From Betaproteobacteria bacterium (lineage in GTDB: Bacteria; Pseudomonadota; Gammaproteobacteria; Burkholderiales; SG8-39), in NCBI GenBank assembly GCA_004297625.1, contig SCTY01000026.1, positions 1-64,000 of the forward strand: a DNA stretch of 64,000 bases, read 5' to 3'. A program made the position numbers and the translations under genes. The notes beneath the pieces are model-generated. The model saw only the letters and a list, made by a program, of their open reading frames with translations. It did not search any database and was not told the DNA's origin. Shown piece by piece: positions 54,969-62,995 of the stretch (positions within the stretch are counted from its first letter, which is position 1; every line of letters starts with the position of its first letter).

Positions 54969-57002
54969 ATGAGCGAGGAAATCGAACGCCTGCACCAGCC
55001 CGCGGCCGAGGTCAGCGAAGAAGCGCTGAAGCGTGCCGAGGAGATGATCGAGCAGGAAGAAGGCGTCCACAACAAGTTCACCGGCTGGCTCGCCGCCCTC
55101 GTCGCTTTGGTGGCGGTGGTGATGTCGCTGTTCCACCTCTACACCGCCTACGCCATCGTTCGGCCCGAGTACCTGCGTGCCATCCACGTGGCGTTCGTTC
55201 TATTCCTCACTTTCCTGGTGTTCCCCGTGGCGCGGCGTTTCCGCCACCGCGCGATGGCCTGGGACTGGGCGCTCGCCGTCGCCGGCGTCGCCACCGCGGT
55301 CTATCTCATCGCGGGCGGCGACGAGTTCTTCGACCGCTCCATCACGCCGAACGACTGGGACATCGTGTTTGGCGTCGGGCTCGTACTGCTCATCCTGGAA
55401 GCGATGCGGCGCACTACCGGCTGGGTGCTGCCGATCGTCACGTCCTGCTTCCTGCTCTACGCGTTTTTCGGCCCTTATCTGCCGTCGCCCTGGACGCACA
55501 AAGGCTATGAGATCCCGCGCCTTGTCGGCCACATGTACATGACCCTCGAGGGCATCTACGGCACCGCCATCGCGGTGTCCTCGTCGCTCATCATCCTGTT
55601 CACGATTTACGGCGCGTTCCTGCAGTACTCGGGCGCGGGCAAGTTCTACATCGACTTCTCGTTCTCCGCGATGGGCGGAAAGCCGACCGGCGCCGGGCGC
55701 ACGGTCACGCTCGCCTCTTTTCTTCTCGGCGGGCCCTCCGGCTCGGGAGTCGCCACCACCGTGACGCTCGGCGCAGTCGCGGCGCCGATGCTCGCCAAAG
55801 TCGGCTACAGCAAGGAGGAGGCGGGCGGTCTGCTCGCCGCCGGCGGCCTGGGGGCGATCATCTCGCCGCCGGTGCTCGGCGCCGCGGCCTTCCTGATCGC
55901 CGAGTTCCTGAAGATCTCCTACCTCGACGTCCTGCTGATGGCGGTCATCCCGACCTGCCTTTACTACCTGTGCCTGTTCATCATGGTGGAGATCGACGTG
56001 CGCAAGTTCGGCATGAAGGACGTGCTGTTCGAGCGCGTGGAGTCCGCATGGAGCTTGGCGAAGAAGTACTGGTTCCATTTCCTGTCGCTGGTGTCGATCA
56101 TCGCGTTCATGCTGTGGGGCTTCTCGCCCGAGCTGTCGGTGTTCTGGGCGACGGTGGTATCGGCGGCGACGAGCTTCCTGCGCAGGGACACGGCGCTGCT
56201 CCCTTACGAGCTGTTCCGGGGGAAAGTTTCCGTAGTGCGCGCTGTCGTGGACTCGGGTCTCGTCAAGGCGCTGCAGGGCGGGTCCATCGCGGTGCTCAAC
56301 GTGGCGGCCACCTGCGCCGGCGCCGGGCTTATCGTCGGCGTGGTGACTCTCACGGGACTGGGCCTGAAATTCAGCTCGATCGTGCTCGCCTACGCGGGCA
56401 ATTCACTCCTGCTCACCGCGATCTACACTGCGCTCATCGTGTGGATCGTCGGCCTCGCGGTGCCGGTGACGGCAAGCTACATCATCTGCGCGGTGATCGC
56501 CGCTCCCGCGCTGATCGCGCTCAAGGTGCCGGAGTTCGCCGCGCATATGTTCATCTTCTATTACGCCGTGCTTTCCGAAGTCTCGCCGCCGACCGCCCTG
56601 TCGCCCTTCGCCGCCGCGGCGATCACCGGCGGGGATCCGTACAGGACGACGCTGCAGTGCTGGAAGTACACTACGCCTGCGTTCCTCGTGCCTTTCATGT
56701 TCGTCCTCGACCCAAGCGGGCAGGGCCTGCTCCTCACCGGCTCGTTCAAGACGCTCGCGGACGCCAATTGGGGGTCAATCGCGCTCGTGACCTTCACCGC
56801 CGCGGTGGGCATCATGGCCCTCGCAGGCGGCTTGCAGGGCTGGCTCTTCAAGCGCACGCCTTGGTGGGAACGCTTGATGCTCGTCTTGGCCGGGGCGCTG
56901 CTCGTCTATCCCAAGGCCGCGTTCGACGCGGCCGGGTTCGCGCTCGTCGCATTGGTGCTGTTCACGCAATGGTCCCGAAAACCCTCGATACAGACGTCCT
57001 GA
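54969..57002 (+). CDS. TRAP transporter fused small-large permease (4TM-12TM)
   Basis: 677 residues. A cytoplasmic N-terminal segment (about 1-35) is followed by the four-helix DctQ-like part and the twelve-helix DctM-like part. Markers are LLGGPSGSGVATTVTLGAVAAPML, AGGLGAIISPPVLGAAAFLIAEFL and SEVSPPTALSPFAAAAITGG. It pairs with the TAXI receptor and imports the acid using an ion gradient. AGGGGAGG Shine-Dalgarno. Its last 34 bases overlap the flavoprotein gene. Confidence 0.93.
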   Translation: MSEEIERLHQPAAEVSEEALKRAEEMIEQEEGVHNKFTGWLAALVALVAVVMSLFHLYTAYAIVRPEYLRAIHVAFVLFLTFLVFPVARRFRHRAMAWDWALAVAGVATAVYLIAGGDEFFDRSITPNDWDIVFGVGLVLLILEAMRRTTGWVLPIVTSCFLLYAFFGPYLPSPWTHKGYEIPRLVGHMYMTLEGIYGTAIAVSSSLIILFTIYGAFLQYSGAGKFYIDFSFSAMGGKPTGAGRTVTLASFLLGGPSGSGVATTVTLGAVAAPMLAKVGYSKEEAGGLLAAGGLGAIISPPVLGAAAFLIAEFLKISYLDVLLMAVIPTCLYYLCLFIMVEIDVRKFGMKDVLFERVESAWSLAKKYWFHFLSLVSIIAFMLWGFSPELSVFWATVVSAATSFLRRDTALLPYELFRGKVSVVRAVVDSGLVKALQGGSIAVLNVAATCAGAGLIVGVVTLTGLGLKFSSIVLAYAGNSLLLTAIYTALIVWIVGLAVPVTASYIICAVIAAPALIALKVPEFAAHMFIFYYAVLSEVSPPTALSPFAAAAITGGDPYRTTLQCWKYTTPAFLVPFMFVLDPSGQGLLLTGSFKTLADANWGSIALVTFTAAVGIMALAGGLQGWLFKRTPWWERLMLVLAGALLVYPKAAFDAAGFALVALVLFTQWSRKPSIQTS

Positions 57003-58684
57003 TCCTCGGCTCCGGCGGCGCGGGCCTGTTCGCCGCGCTGCATGCGCACAAGGCTGCGCCCGATTTACGCATCACGGTCGCCGTCAAGGGCCTGCTCGGC
57101 AAGTGCGGCTGCACGCGCATGGTGCAGGGCGGCTACAACGTCGCGCTCGCGAAGGGCGACTCGGTGGAGCGGCATTTCATGGACACCCTCGAGGGCGGCA
57201 AGTGGCTGCCGGACCAGGATCTCGCCTGGCAGCTCGTCACGCTCGCGGTGGAGCGCATCCACGAGCTCGAGAACGAGCTCGGCTGCTTCTTCGACCGCAA
57301 CCCCGACGGCACCGTGCACCAGAAGGCGTTCGCCGGACAGACGTTCGACCGCACGGTGCACAAGGGCGATCTCACCGGCATCGAGATCATCAACCGGCTC
57401 GCCGAGCAGGTCTGGGCGCGCCATATCGCGCGGCTTGAAGAACACAGAGCGGTCGAAATCATCGCGAGCAAATCGGGCGATTCGGTTTCCGGCGTCCTGA
57501 TGATCGACATGCGCAGCGGCGAATACGTGTTCGTCCGCGCCAGGGCGGTGCTGCTCGCCACCGGCGGCGGCCCGTCGATGTACAAGTACCACACGCCCTC
57601 GGGCGAGAAGAGCTGCGACGGCCTCGCCATGGCGCTGCGCGCCGGCCTGCCGCTGCGCGACATGGAAATGGTGCAGTTCCATCCGACCGGTCTGCTCGCC
57701 GGCACGCATACGCGCATGACCGGCACGGTGCTCGAGGAAGGCCTGCGCGGGTCGGGCGGCTACCTGCTCAACGGCGCCAAGGAGCGCTTCATGTCGGGCT
57801 ACGACCCGAGGGGCGAGCGCGCCACGCGCGATGTCGTATCCCGCGCGATGTACGCGGAGATGCGCAAAGGCAATACCACCCCGAACGGCGGCCTCTATAT
57901 CTCGATGGCGCACCTCGGTCCCGAGCGCGTGGCGAAGGAGTTCAAGGGCATGGTGGAGCGCTGCGCCGACTGCGGCTTCGATCTCGCCGGCGGCCTGGTG
58001 GAGGTCGTGCCCACCGGACACTACATGATGGGCGGGGTCGAATTCCGCGGCGATTGCAGCACCGAGCTGCCGGGGCTTTTCGTCGCCGGGGAGGATTCGG
58101 GCGGTGTGCACGGCGCGAACCGCCTCGGCGGCAACGGCGTCGCCAATTCGACGGTGTTTGGCGCGGTGGCGGGAGACAGCATCGCGGCCTGGGTCACGAG
58201 CGCCTCGTTCCGCGATCCGGATCACGCGGCGATCGATGCCGCGATCACGGTGTGCGAAGGGCCGTTCCGCAACAAAGGCGGCTCAGGGATCGAAGCATTG
58301 CGCGAGAGGCTCTACGAGCTGATGTGGGACAAGGTCGGCATCATCCGCGATGCACGCGGCCTGAGCGACGCGGCGACTGAGCTCGCCGCGCTCGAAACGC
58401 AGCTCGATGCGCAGGGCCTCGCCGACCATAATCGCGCCTTCAATCTGACCTGGCACGACTGGATGAACCTGAAGAGCCTTGTCTCGGTGAGCCGCGCGAT
58501 TACCGCGGCGGCGAGCGCGCGGCACGACTCGCGCGGCGCGCATTTCCGCTCCGACTATCCGGAAACCGGACCGCTCGAGGAGTCCGCGTTCACCAGCCTG
58601 CGGCGCGATCTCGTGGTGTCGATGAAGCCGGTGGCCTTCACCCGCGTGCGCCCGGGGCAGACGCTCGTCAAAGATGTGGCCTGA
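56969..58684 (+). CDS. Succinate dehydrogenase/fumarate reductase-like flavoprotein subunit without the flavinylation His
   Basis: 571 residues. FAD motif LILGSGGAGLFAALHA; catalytic segments FHPTG, EEGLRGSGGYLLNG, VPTGHYMMGG and GVHGANRLGGNGVANS keep the dicarboxylate-binding Arg and His of the family. The His that carries covalent FAD in SdhA (five residues before QGG) is Cys48 here (KCGCTRMVQGG), so FAD is probably bound non-covalently. It is the missing A subunit for the B, C and D genes at 49.9-51.2 kb. Overlaps both neighbours. Confidence 0.88.
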   Translation: MVPKTLDTDVLILGSGGAGLFAALHAHKAAPDLRITVAVKGLLGKCGCTRMVQGGYNVALAKGDSVERHFMDTLEGGKWLPDQDLAWQLVTLAVERIHELENELGCFFDRNPDGTVHQKAFAGQTFDRTVHKGDLTGIEIINRLAEQVWARHIARLEEHRAVEIIASKSGDSVSGVLMIDMRSGEYVFVRARAVLLATGGGPSMYKYHTPSGEKSCDGLAMALRAGLPLRDMEMVQFHPTGLLAGTHTRMTGTVLEEGLRGSGGYLLNGAKERFMSGYDPRGERATRDVVSRAMYAEMRKGNTTPNGGLYISMAHLGPERVAKEFKGMVERCADCGFDLAGGLVEVVPTGHYMMGGVEFRGDCSTELPGLFVAGEDSGGVHGANRLGGNGVANSTVFGAVAGDSIAAWVTSASFRDPDHAAIDAAITVCEGPFRNKGGSGIEALRERLYELMWDKVGIIRDARGLSDAATELAALETQLDAQGLADHNRAFNLTWHDWMNLKSLVSVSRAITAAASARHDSRGAHFRSDYPETGPLEESAFTSLRRDLVVSMKPVAFTRVRPGQTLVKDVA

Positions 58685-59192
58685 CCAGATTCACGCCGAG
58701 CTCGCGGCGGCAAGCGTGCGCTTCGTCGGCTACGTGCCCGACGCGGGCCACAAGCGCCTGATCGAGCTCTGCGAGGCCGACAAGAGCATGCGCGCGGTCG
58801 TGCTCAGCACCGAAGAAGAAGGCATCGGCCTCGCCGCGGGCGCCTGGCTCGGCGGCGAGCGCACGGTGCTGCTCATGCAATCGAGCGGCGTCGGCAATAT
58901 CGTGAACGTCCTCGGCATGGTGAAGGAGTGCCGCTTTCCGCTGGTGACCATCGTTACCATGCGCGGCGAGGAGGGCGAGTTCAATCCCTGGCAGGTGCCG
59001 ATGGGCCAGGCGACGCGCGCGGTGCTCGAGGCGATGGGCACCGTCGTGCACCGGCCGGCGAACGCCGAAGACATCGCGCCGGCCGTGAACGCGGCACTGC
59101 GTCTTGCCTTTCACAGCTATGCGTCGGCGGCGGTGCTGATCCCGCAGCGGGCGATCGGCATCAAGAGCTTCCAGGAGCAGGCGAGCCAATGA
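58674..59192 (+). CDS. ThDP-dependent decarboxylase alpha subunit (sulfopyruvate/phosphonopyruvate type)
   Basis: 172 residues, the pyrimidine-binding half of a two-subunit ThDP decarboxylase. The activating Glu lies in VVLSTEEEGIGLAAGAWLGG, followed by LLMQSSGVGNIVNVL, closely resembling ComD of sulfopyruvate decarboxylase and the N-terminal half of phosphonopyruvate decarboxylase. It overlaps the flavoprotein gene by 11 bases and the beta gene by four. The substrate is probably a 3-substituted pyruvate (inference). Confidence 0.85.
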   Translation: MWPDQIHAELAAASVRFVGYVPDAGHKRLIELCEADKSMRAVVLSTEEEGIGLAAGAWLGGERTVLLMQSSGVGNIVNVLGMVKECRFPLVTIVTMRGEEGEFNPWQVPMGQATRAVLEAMGTVVHRPANAEDIAPAVNAALRLAFHSYASAAVLIPQRAIGIKSFQEQASQ

Positions 59193-59740
59193 GCATGCAT
59201 CGCCGTCAAGTAGTAAAGAGACTTTTGGAAAATCGAGGCGAGCTGCTTGTCGTCGCGGGACTCGGCTCCACCGCCTGGGATGTCACCGCGGCGGGAGACA
59301 CGCCGCTCAACTTTCCCACCTGGGGTGCGATGGGCCAGGCGGCGATGATGGGGCTCGGGCTCGCGCTCGCCCGGCCGAAGCGCCGCGTGCTCGTGATCAC
59401 CGGCGACGGCGAAATGCTGATGGGTCTCGGCTCGCTCGCCACCATCGGCGTGCAGCGCCCCGGGAACCTCGCCATCGTGGTCATCGACAACGAGCGCTAT
59501 GGCGAAACCGGCATGCAGGAAACGCATACGGCGGCCGGCGTCGACCTCGAAGGCGTAGCCAAGGCTTGCGCCCTTACAGTCATTGATTGGGAATCGGTTC
59601 TTGGGCAGCCGGGGCCGACGTTCGCCGTGGCCAAGGTGGTCCCCGAGAAAATTCCGCTGGTCCTGCCGCCGCGCGAGGGCGCGCTGCTCAAGGCGCGGTT
59701 TCGCCGCGCGCTTCTCGGCCCGGAAGCGGACCTCATCTAA
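59189..59740 (+). CDS. ThDP-dependent decarboxylase beta subunit (sulfopyruvate/phosphonopyruvate type)
   Basis: 183 residues, the diphosphate-binding half: GDGEMLMGLGSLATIG followed by VVIDNERYGETG gives the GDG...N magnesium/ThDP motif, as in ComE. It completes the decarboxylase with the alpha subunit and ends the catabolic run. The MSMHRRQ start (ATG 59189) overlaps the alpha stop. No acetyltransferase such as xsc follows within the window; the next genes are a toxin-antitoxin pair on the other strand. Confidence 0.86.
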   Translation: MSMHRRQVVKRLLENRGELLVVAGLGSTAWDVTAAGDTPLNFPTWGAMGQAAMMGLGLALARPKRRVLVITGDGEMLMGLGSLATIGVQRPGNLAIVVIDNERYGETGMQETHTAAGVDLEGVAKACALTVIDWESVLGQPGPTFAVAKVVPEKIPLVLPPREGALLKARFRRALLGPEADLI

Positions 59741-59756
59741 CGGGTGATTCGTCCAG

Positions 59757-60158
59757 CTACCAAGCCTTGAAGCCGTTTTCTTGAATCTGGATGATCATTC
59801 GAATGTCATCCCGGGAAAGCGCTTGTTCGTAATGGAACTCGATGGACGCGATCCAGCGTTGTGCCAATTCCAAGCCTCGCGGCTCTCTGCAGCGGAAGCT
59901 AATTCTGCCCAAGCGGTGAAACGCGCTTTTGCTACCTTTTGGTACTCGGCTAATAAGGTGTTCGAAGTCGTGATCCCAAGTCACGACTATTGCAGAAACA
60001 CGGTTGCCCCAAGTGGCAATAACAGGGTCCGGCGTACCGCCGGGGAACAAATCCCGGACAAATCGGACTTCGTGTCCCCGCGCGGCAAAAAACTTAGCTA
60101 CTGAATCGGGAACGTTTTCATCGATGAGCAAAAGCATCTGCGGACGTCTGTCCGCCAT
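59757..60158 (-). CDS. DUF5615 PIN-like toxin
   Basis: 133 residues. The acidic residues expected of a PIN-like nuclease are in LLLIDENVPDS (near the N-terminus) and TWDHDFEHL. DUF5615/Mut7-C-like proteins are the toxin half of VapBC45-type pairs and cut RNA. The start follows the DUF433 antitoxin stop by 3 bases. GC content of this gene and its partner is visibly lower than that of flanking genes, suggesting recent acquisition. Confidence 0.75.
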   Translation of the reverse strand: MADRRPQMLLLIDENVPDSVAKFFAARGHEVRFVRDLFPGGTPDPVIATWGNRVSAIVVTWDHDFEHLISRVPKGSKSAFHRLGRISFRCREPRGLELAQRWIASIEFHYEQALSRDDIRMIIQIQENGFKAW

Positions 60159-60161
60159 GCC

Positions 60162-60893
60162 TTACGCAGCCTTGCGCTGCCGCTTCTTTTCAAACTCGAT
60201 AGCGGAAACGACATCCTCAGCCGTTAGGCGTGGATACTCCGCCAGGACCGCGTCAACGCTGTAGCCAGCTTCGTGGAAATTCCAAATAGCTTGCGTGGGA
60301 ATGCGGGTTCCGGCGAGCGTCCACGCGTTATGGACTACGTACCGATTACGTACGATCTGGCCAATCTGATCTGATTGTCGTTCGCGAAGTCTTTCTGCTG
60401 CCTGCCGCATTTCATGCGCAATTGGCTCAAGCGCAATGTCAAGAACCTTTTGTCCCTCGCCGCGCGGTTCTGTGGCCACTCCAGTCATCGGATCAAAGAA
60501 CACGATCTTCCGACCAGCAATCGCAAACCGGAGACTCGACCAAGGAGCGTCGTGATGTGCGCGTAGCCATTCGCCGACGCGACGAAGCTCCTGCAGCGGA
60601 ATCCTGTGCTGATTCCTGAGAATCGCGATGGTCCGAAGGCCAACCACATCTCGGAAAGAGTAAATCCGTCCGAACGCGCGCTTTCGATGTCCATCGACAA
60701 GCGTTGGGGAGAAGAATGCCGTATCGTCCCAGTACCGTATTTGCCGAAGCGACAACCCGGTAAGGCGGCGAACATGATCTGCTGCGAACGCAACAATTTC
60801 CGCCACTGCGACGTCCCTGCCCTTAGCTATATGCGCTAGATGAGCAAGGTTAGCACCACCCCGGTCTTTCCCCAACTCTTCGCTGCCATCCAT
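60162..60893 (-). CDS. DUF433 antitoxin with MerR-like N-terminal helix-turn-helix
   Basis: 243 residues. The N-terminal part (FAADHVRRLTGLSLRQIRYWDDTAFFSPTL, then FRDVVGLRTIAILR) is a MerR-type winged helix. The C-terminal part (IPTQAIWNFHEAGYSVDAVLAEYPRLTAEDVVSAIEFE) is the DUF433 domain that masks the toxin. This matches VapB45-like antitoxins. The ATG at 60891-60893 is the most likely start, though the conserved region begins about 30 residues in and a later start cannot be excluded. Confidence 0.75.
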   Translation of the reverse strand: MDGSEELGKDRGGANLAHLAHIAKGRDVAVAEIVAFAADHVRRLTGLSLRQIRYWDDTAFFSPTLVDGHRKRAFGRIYSFRDVVGLRTIAILRNQHRIPLQELRRVGEWLRAHHDAPWSSLRFAIAGRKIVFFDPMTGVATEPRGEGQKVLDIALEPIAHEMRQAAERLRERQSDQIGQIVRNRYVVHNAWTLAGTRIPTQAIWNFHEAGYSVDAVLAEYPRLTAEDVVSAIEFEKKRQRKAA

Positions 60894-60931
60894 GGGCGGC
60901 CGGCACCTAGCGTACCGACCTATCTTTATGC

Positions 60932-61600
60932 CTAACCCACGTGTTTTCGAAGGAATTCTATGGTTCGCTCGCGTGCCTGCTTCGCCGCCGCGGCGTTGTA
61001 CGAGCCGCGATGGTCGCAGTTGAAGCCGTGGTCGGCTGAATAAATGAAGATCGGGTGCTGCGGATACTTCGCGGCGAGCTTTTTCACGCCTTCGACCGGA
61101 ATGTGCGGGTCCTTGTCGCCGAAGTGGCCCATGAGCGGCACGCGGGGCGCGAGCTCCGTGTTGTCCAGGATGCCGCCGCCGTAATACGGCACGGCGCACG
61201 CGAGTCCCGAAATCTTCGCCGCGGCGAGCCAGGTGACGAAGCCGCCCCAGCAATAGCCGGCGATGCCGACCTTGCCCGCGCTCGACGCGGCCTTCGCCGC
61301 GGCTTCCGCGTCCTTGACGGCCATGTCGTCGGTCACTTTGGCGCGGATCTCGCGGCCCTTGGCGATGTCTTCGGCGGAATAGCCGAGGTTGACGTTCTTC
61401 TGCACGCGGTCGAAGAGCGCCGGCGCGATCGCCACGTAGCCGTCGGCGGCGAAGCCGTCGGTCGCCTGCTTGATGTGGCTGTTCACGCCGAAGATCTCCT
61501 GGATCACGACGATGCCGCCGCGCGGCTTGCCGGACGGATCGGCGCGGTAGGCGGCGAGCTTGTGGCCGTCGGATGCGGTGAGCTCGATCATGCTTCCCAT
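60932..61600 (-). CDS. Dienelactone hydrolase family protein
   Basis: 222 residues of the alpha/beta-hydrolase fold with a Cys-Asp-His triad: Cys in GIAGYCWGGF, Asp in GDKDPHIP and His in SADHGFNCD. Dienelactone hydrolase opens 4-carboxymethylenebutenolide in chlorocatechol breakdown, but many members act on other lactones or esters, and no catechol genes are near. GAGGAGA Shine-Dalgarno before the ATG. It lies just upstream of the toxin-antitoxin pair, 38 bases from the antitoxin start. Confidence 0.88.
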   Translation of the reverse strand: MGSMIELTASDGHKLAAYRADPSGKPRGGIVVIQEIFGVNSHIKQATDGFAADGYVAIAPALFDRVQKNVNLGYSAEDIAKGREIRAKVTDDMAVKDAEAAAKAASSAGKVGIAGYCWGGFVTWLAAAKISGLACAVPYYGGGILDNTELAPRVPLMGHFGDKDPHIPVEGVKKLAAKYPQHPIFIYSADHGFNCDHRGSYNAAAAKQARERTIEFLRKHVG

Positions 61601-61641
61601 GGGGGTCTCCTCAGTCTTATGCGGCGGTTAGAATCCTCGCT

Positions 61642-61671
61642 ATGAAGAAGGCGGCGCAAGCACTGTTTTAA
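61642..61671 (+). CDS. Nine-codon upstream ORF before ogt
   Basis: ATG, eight sense codons (peptide MKKAAQALF) and TAA end 2 bases before the ogt ATG. TAGAAT at 61629-61634 ends 7 bases before this ATG, so a leaderless transcript would start on it. ogt lacks a Shine-Dalgarno, and ribosomes finishing this ORF could restart there (inference). A chance ORF cannot be excluded. Confidence 0.35.
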   Translation: MKKAAQALF

Positions 61672-61673
61672 AA

Positions 61674-62150
61674 ATGCGACCCGAAACCCCTTTCCAGGCG
61701 ATCGTGCGCATGCCGGTGATGCACGTCGGCGTAAGGACCGAAGCCGGGCGCATCGCCGAGATCCGCTACCTCGAGACCACGGTGCCGGAGGCGAGTCCCG
61801 GGAACGCGCTCGCCGAGCGCGCCGCGCGCCAGCTCGAGCGCTACGCGGCCGACCCCGATTTCGAATTCGATCTGCCGCTCGCCGCGGCCGGCTCGGCCTT
61901 CCAGCGGCGCGTGTGGCAGGCGATGTGCCGCATCCCGCGCGGCCGCACGCGCACCTACGGCGAGCTCGCGAGAGCGCTCGACTCGGCGCCGCGCGCGGTC
62001 GGCCAGGCGTGCGGCGCGAATCCGTTCCCGCTCGTGATTCCCTGCCATCGCGTGGTCGCGGCGTCGGGGATCGGCGGCTTCGCGCACCATGCGGGAGGGT
62101 TCCACGTGGACATCAAGCGGTGGTTGCTCAGGCACGAAAAAGCGATTTGA
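61674..62150 (+). CDS. ogt: Methylated-DNA-[protein]-cysteine S-methyltransferase
   Basis: 158 residues. The acceptor Cys is in the motif IPCHRVV (about residues 120-126), and the DNA-binding helix RTRTYGELARAL precedes it. It removes O6-alkyl groups from guanine in a suicidal reaction. The gene order ogt-xerD is common in betaproteobacteria. The xerD start overlaps its stop (TTGA). Confidence 0.93.
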   Translation: MRPETPFQAIVRMPVMHVGVRTEAGRIAEIRYLETTVPEASPGNALAERAARQLERYAADPDFEFDLPLAAAGSAFQRRVWQAMCRIPRGRTRTYGELARALDSAPRAVGQACGANPFPLVIPCHRVVAASGIGGFAHHAGGFHVDIKRWLLRHEKAI

Positions 62151-62995
62151 ACAACGAAGCACTGCTCGACGCGTTCTGCGACGCGCTCTGGCTCGAAGAC
62201 GGCCTTTCGAAAAACACCATCTCCTCCTACCGCACGGACCTCGAGCAGCTTGCCGCGCGCAAGGATCTTCTCAAGATCGACGAGGCGGATCTGTTCTCCT
62301 TCCTTGCCACCCGGAAAGGCCGCGCCTCGAGCGCCGCGCGGCTGGTATCGAGCCTGAAGCGCTTCTATCAGTATTGCCTGCGCGAACGGCGCATCGCCGC
62401 GGATCCGACGCTCAAGCTCGATCCGCCCAAGCGCGCGCCGCGCTTCCCGAAGACCCTTTCCGAGGCCGATGTCGAGGCGCTGCTCGGCGCGCCGGATGTC
62501 TCCACGCCGCTCGGACTGCGCGACCGCGCGATGCTGGAGACGCTTTATGCGACCGGCCTGCGCGTGTCGGAGCTGGTGGCGCTGAAGACCTTCGAAGTGA
62601 ATCTCGAGGCCGGCGTGGTGCGGGTGCTCGGCAAGGGCGCGAAGGAACGGCTCGTGCCGCTCGGCGAAGAGGCCGTGGATTGGATCAAGCGCTACCTCGC
62701 GGCAAGAAAAGGCGATGCGGATGCGCTGTTTCTCACCGGCCGCGGCGCGGGCATGACGCGCCAGGCGTTCTGGCACCTCATCCGGCGCTATGGGGTGCGC
62801 GCGATTCCCGGCCAGAAGCTCTCGCCGCACATGCTGCGCCACGCCTTCGCCACGCATCTCATCAATCACGGCGCGGATTTGCGTGTCGTGCAGCTTCTCC
62901 TCGGCCACGCCGACATCTCCACGACCCAGATCTACACCCACGTCGCACGCGAGCGCCTGAAGGCGCTGCACGCCAAGCACCATCCCCGGGGATGA
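62147..62995 (+). CDS. xerD: Tyrosine recombinase XerD
   Basis: 282 residues. The N-terminal SAM-like domain (KNTISSYRTDLEQL) is followed by the catalytic domain with Arg in ATGLRVSEL, Lys in LGKGAKERLVP, His-x2-Arg in PHMLRHAFATHL, His in LLGHADIST and the nucleophile Tyr in TQIYTHV. With XerC it resolves chromosome dimers at dif. Start TTG overlaps the ogt stop. XerD rather than XerC or a phage integrase is inferred from the ogt neighbour. Confidence 0.9.
   Translation: MNNEALLDAFCDALWLEDGLSKNTISSYRTDLEQLAARKDLLKIDEADLFSFLATRKGRASSAARLVSSLKRFYQYCLRERRIAADPTLKLDPPKRAPRFPKTLSEADVEALLGAPDVSTPLGLRDRAMLETLYATGLRVSELVALKTFEVNLEAGVVRVLGKGAKERLVPLGEEAVDWIKRYLAARKGDADALFLTGRGAGMTRQAFWHLIRRYGVRAIPGQKLSPHMLRHAFATHLINHGADLRVVQLLLGHADISTTQIYTHVARERLKALHAKHHPRG

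Noticed and set aside
48401..59740. Firm assignment as a sulfolactate or sulfopyruvate degradation locus
   Set aside because: SuyAB-like and ComDE-like families are suggestive, but sulfoacetaldehyde acetyltransferase, sulfite exporter and sulfolactate dehydrogenases are not seen, and the SDH and fumarase paralogues are unexplained by that pathway.
62147..62995. xerD as an integrase marking a genomic island edge
   Set aside because: Its neighbours ogt, ybaK, folB and plsY are housekeeping genes in a common betaproteobacterial order, and no tRNA or direct repeat is seen.
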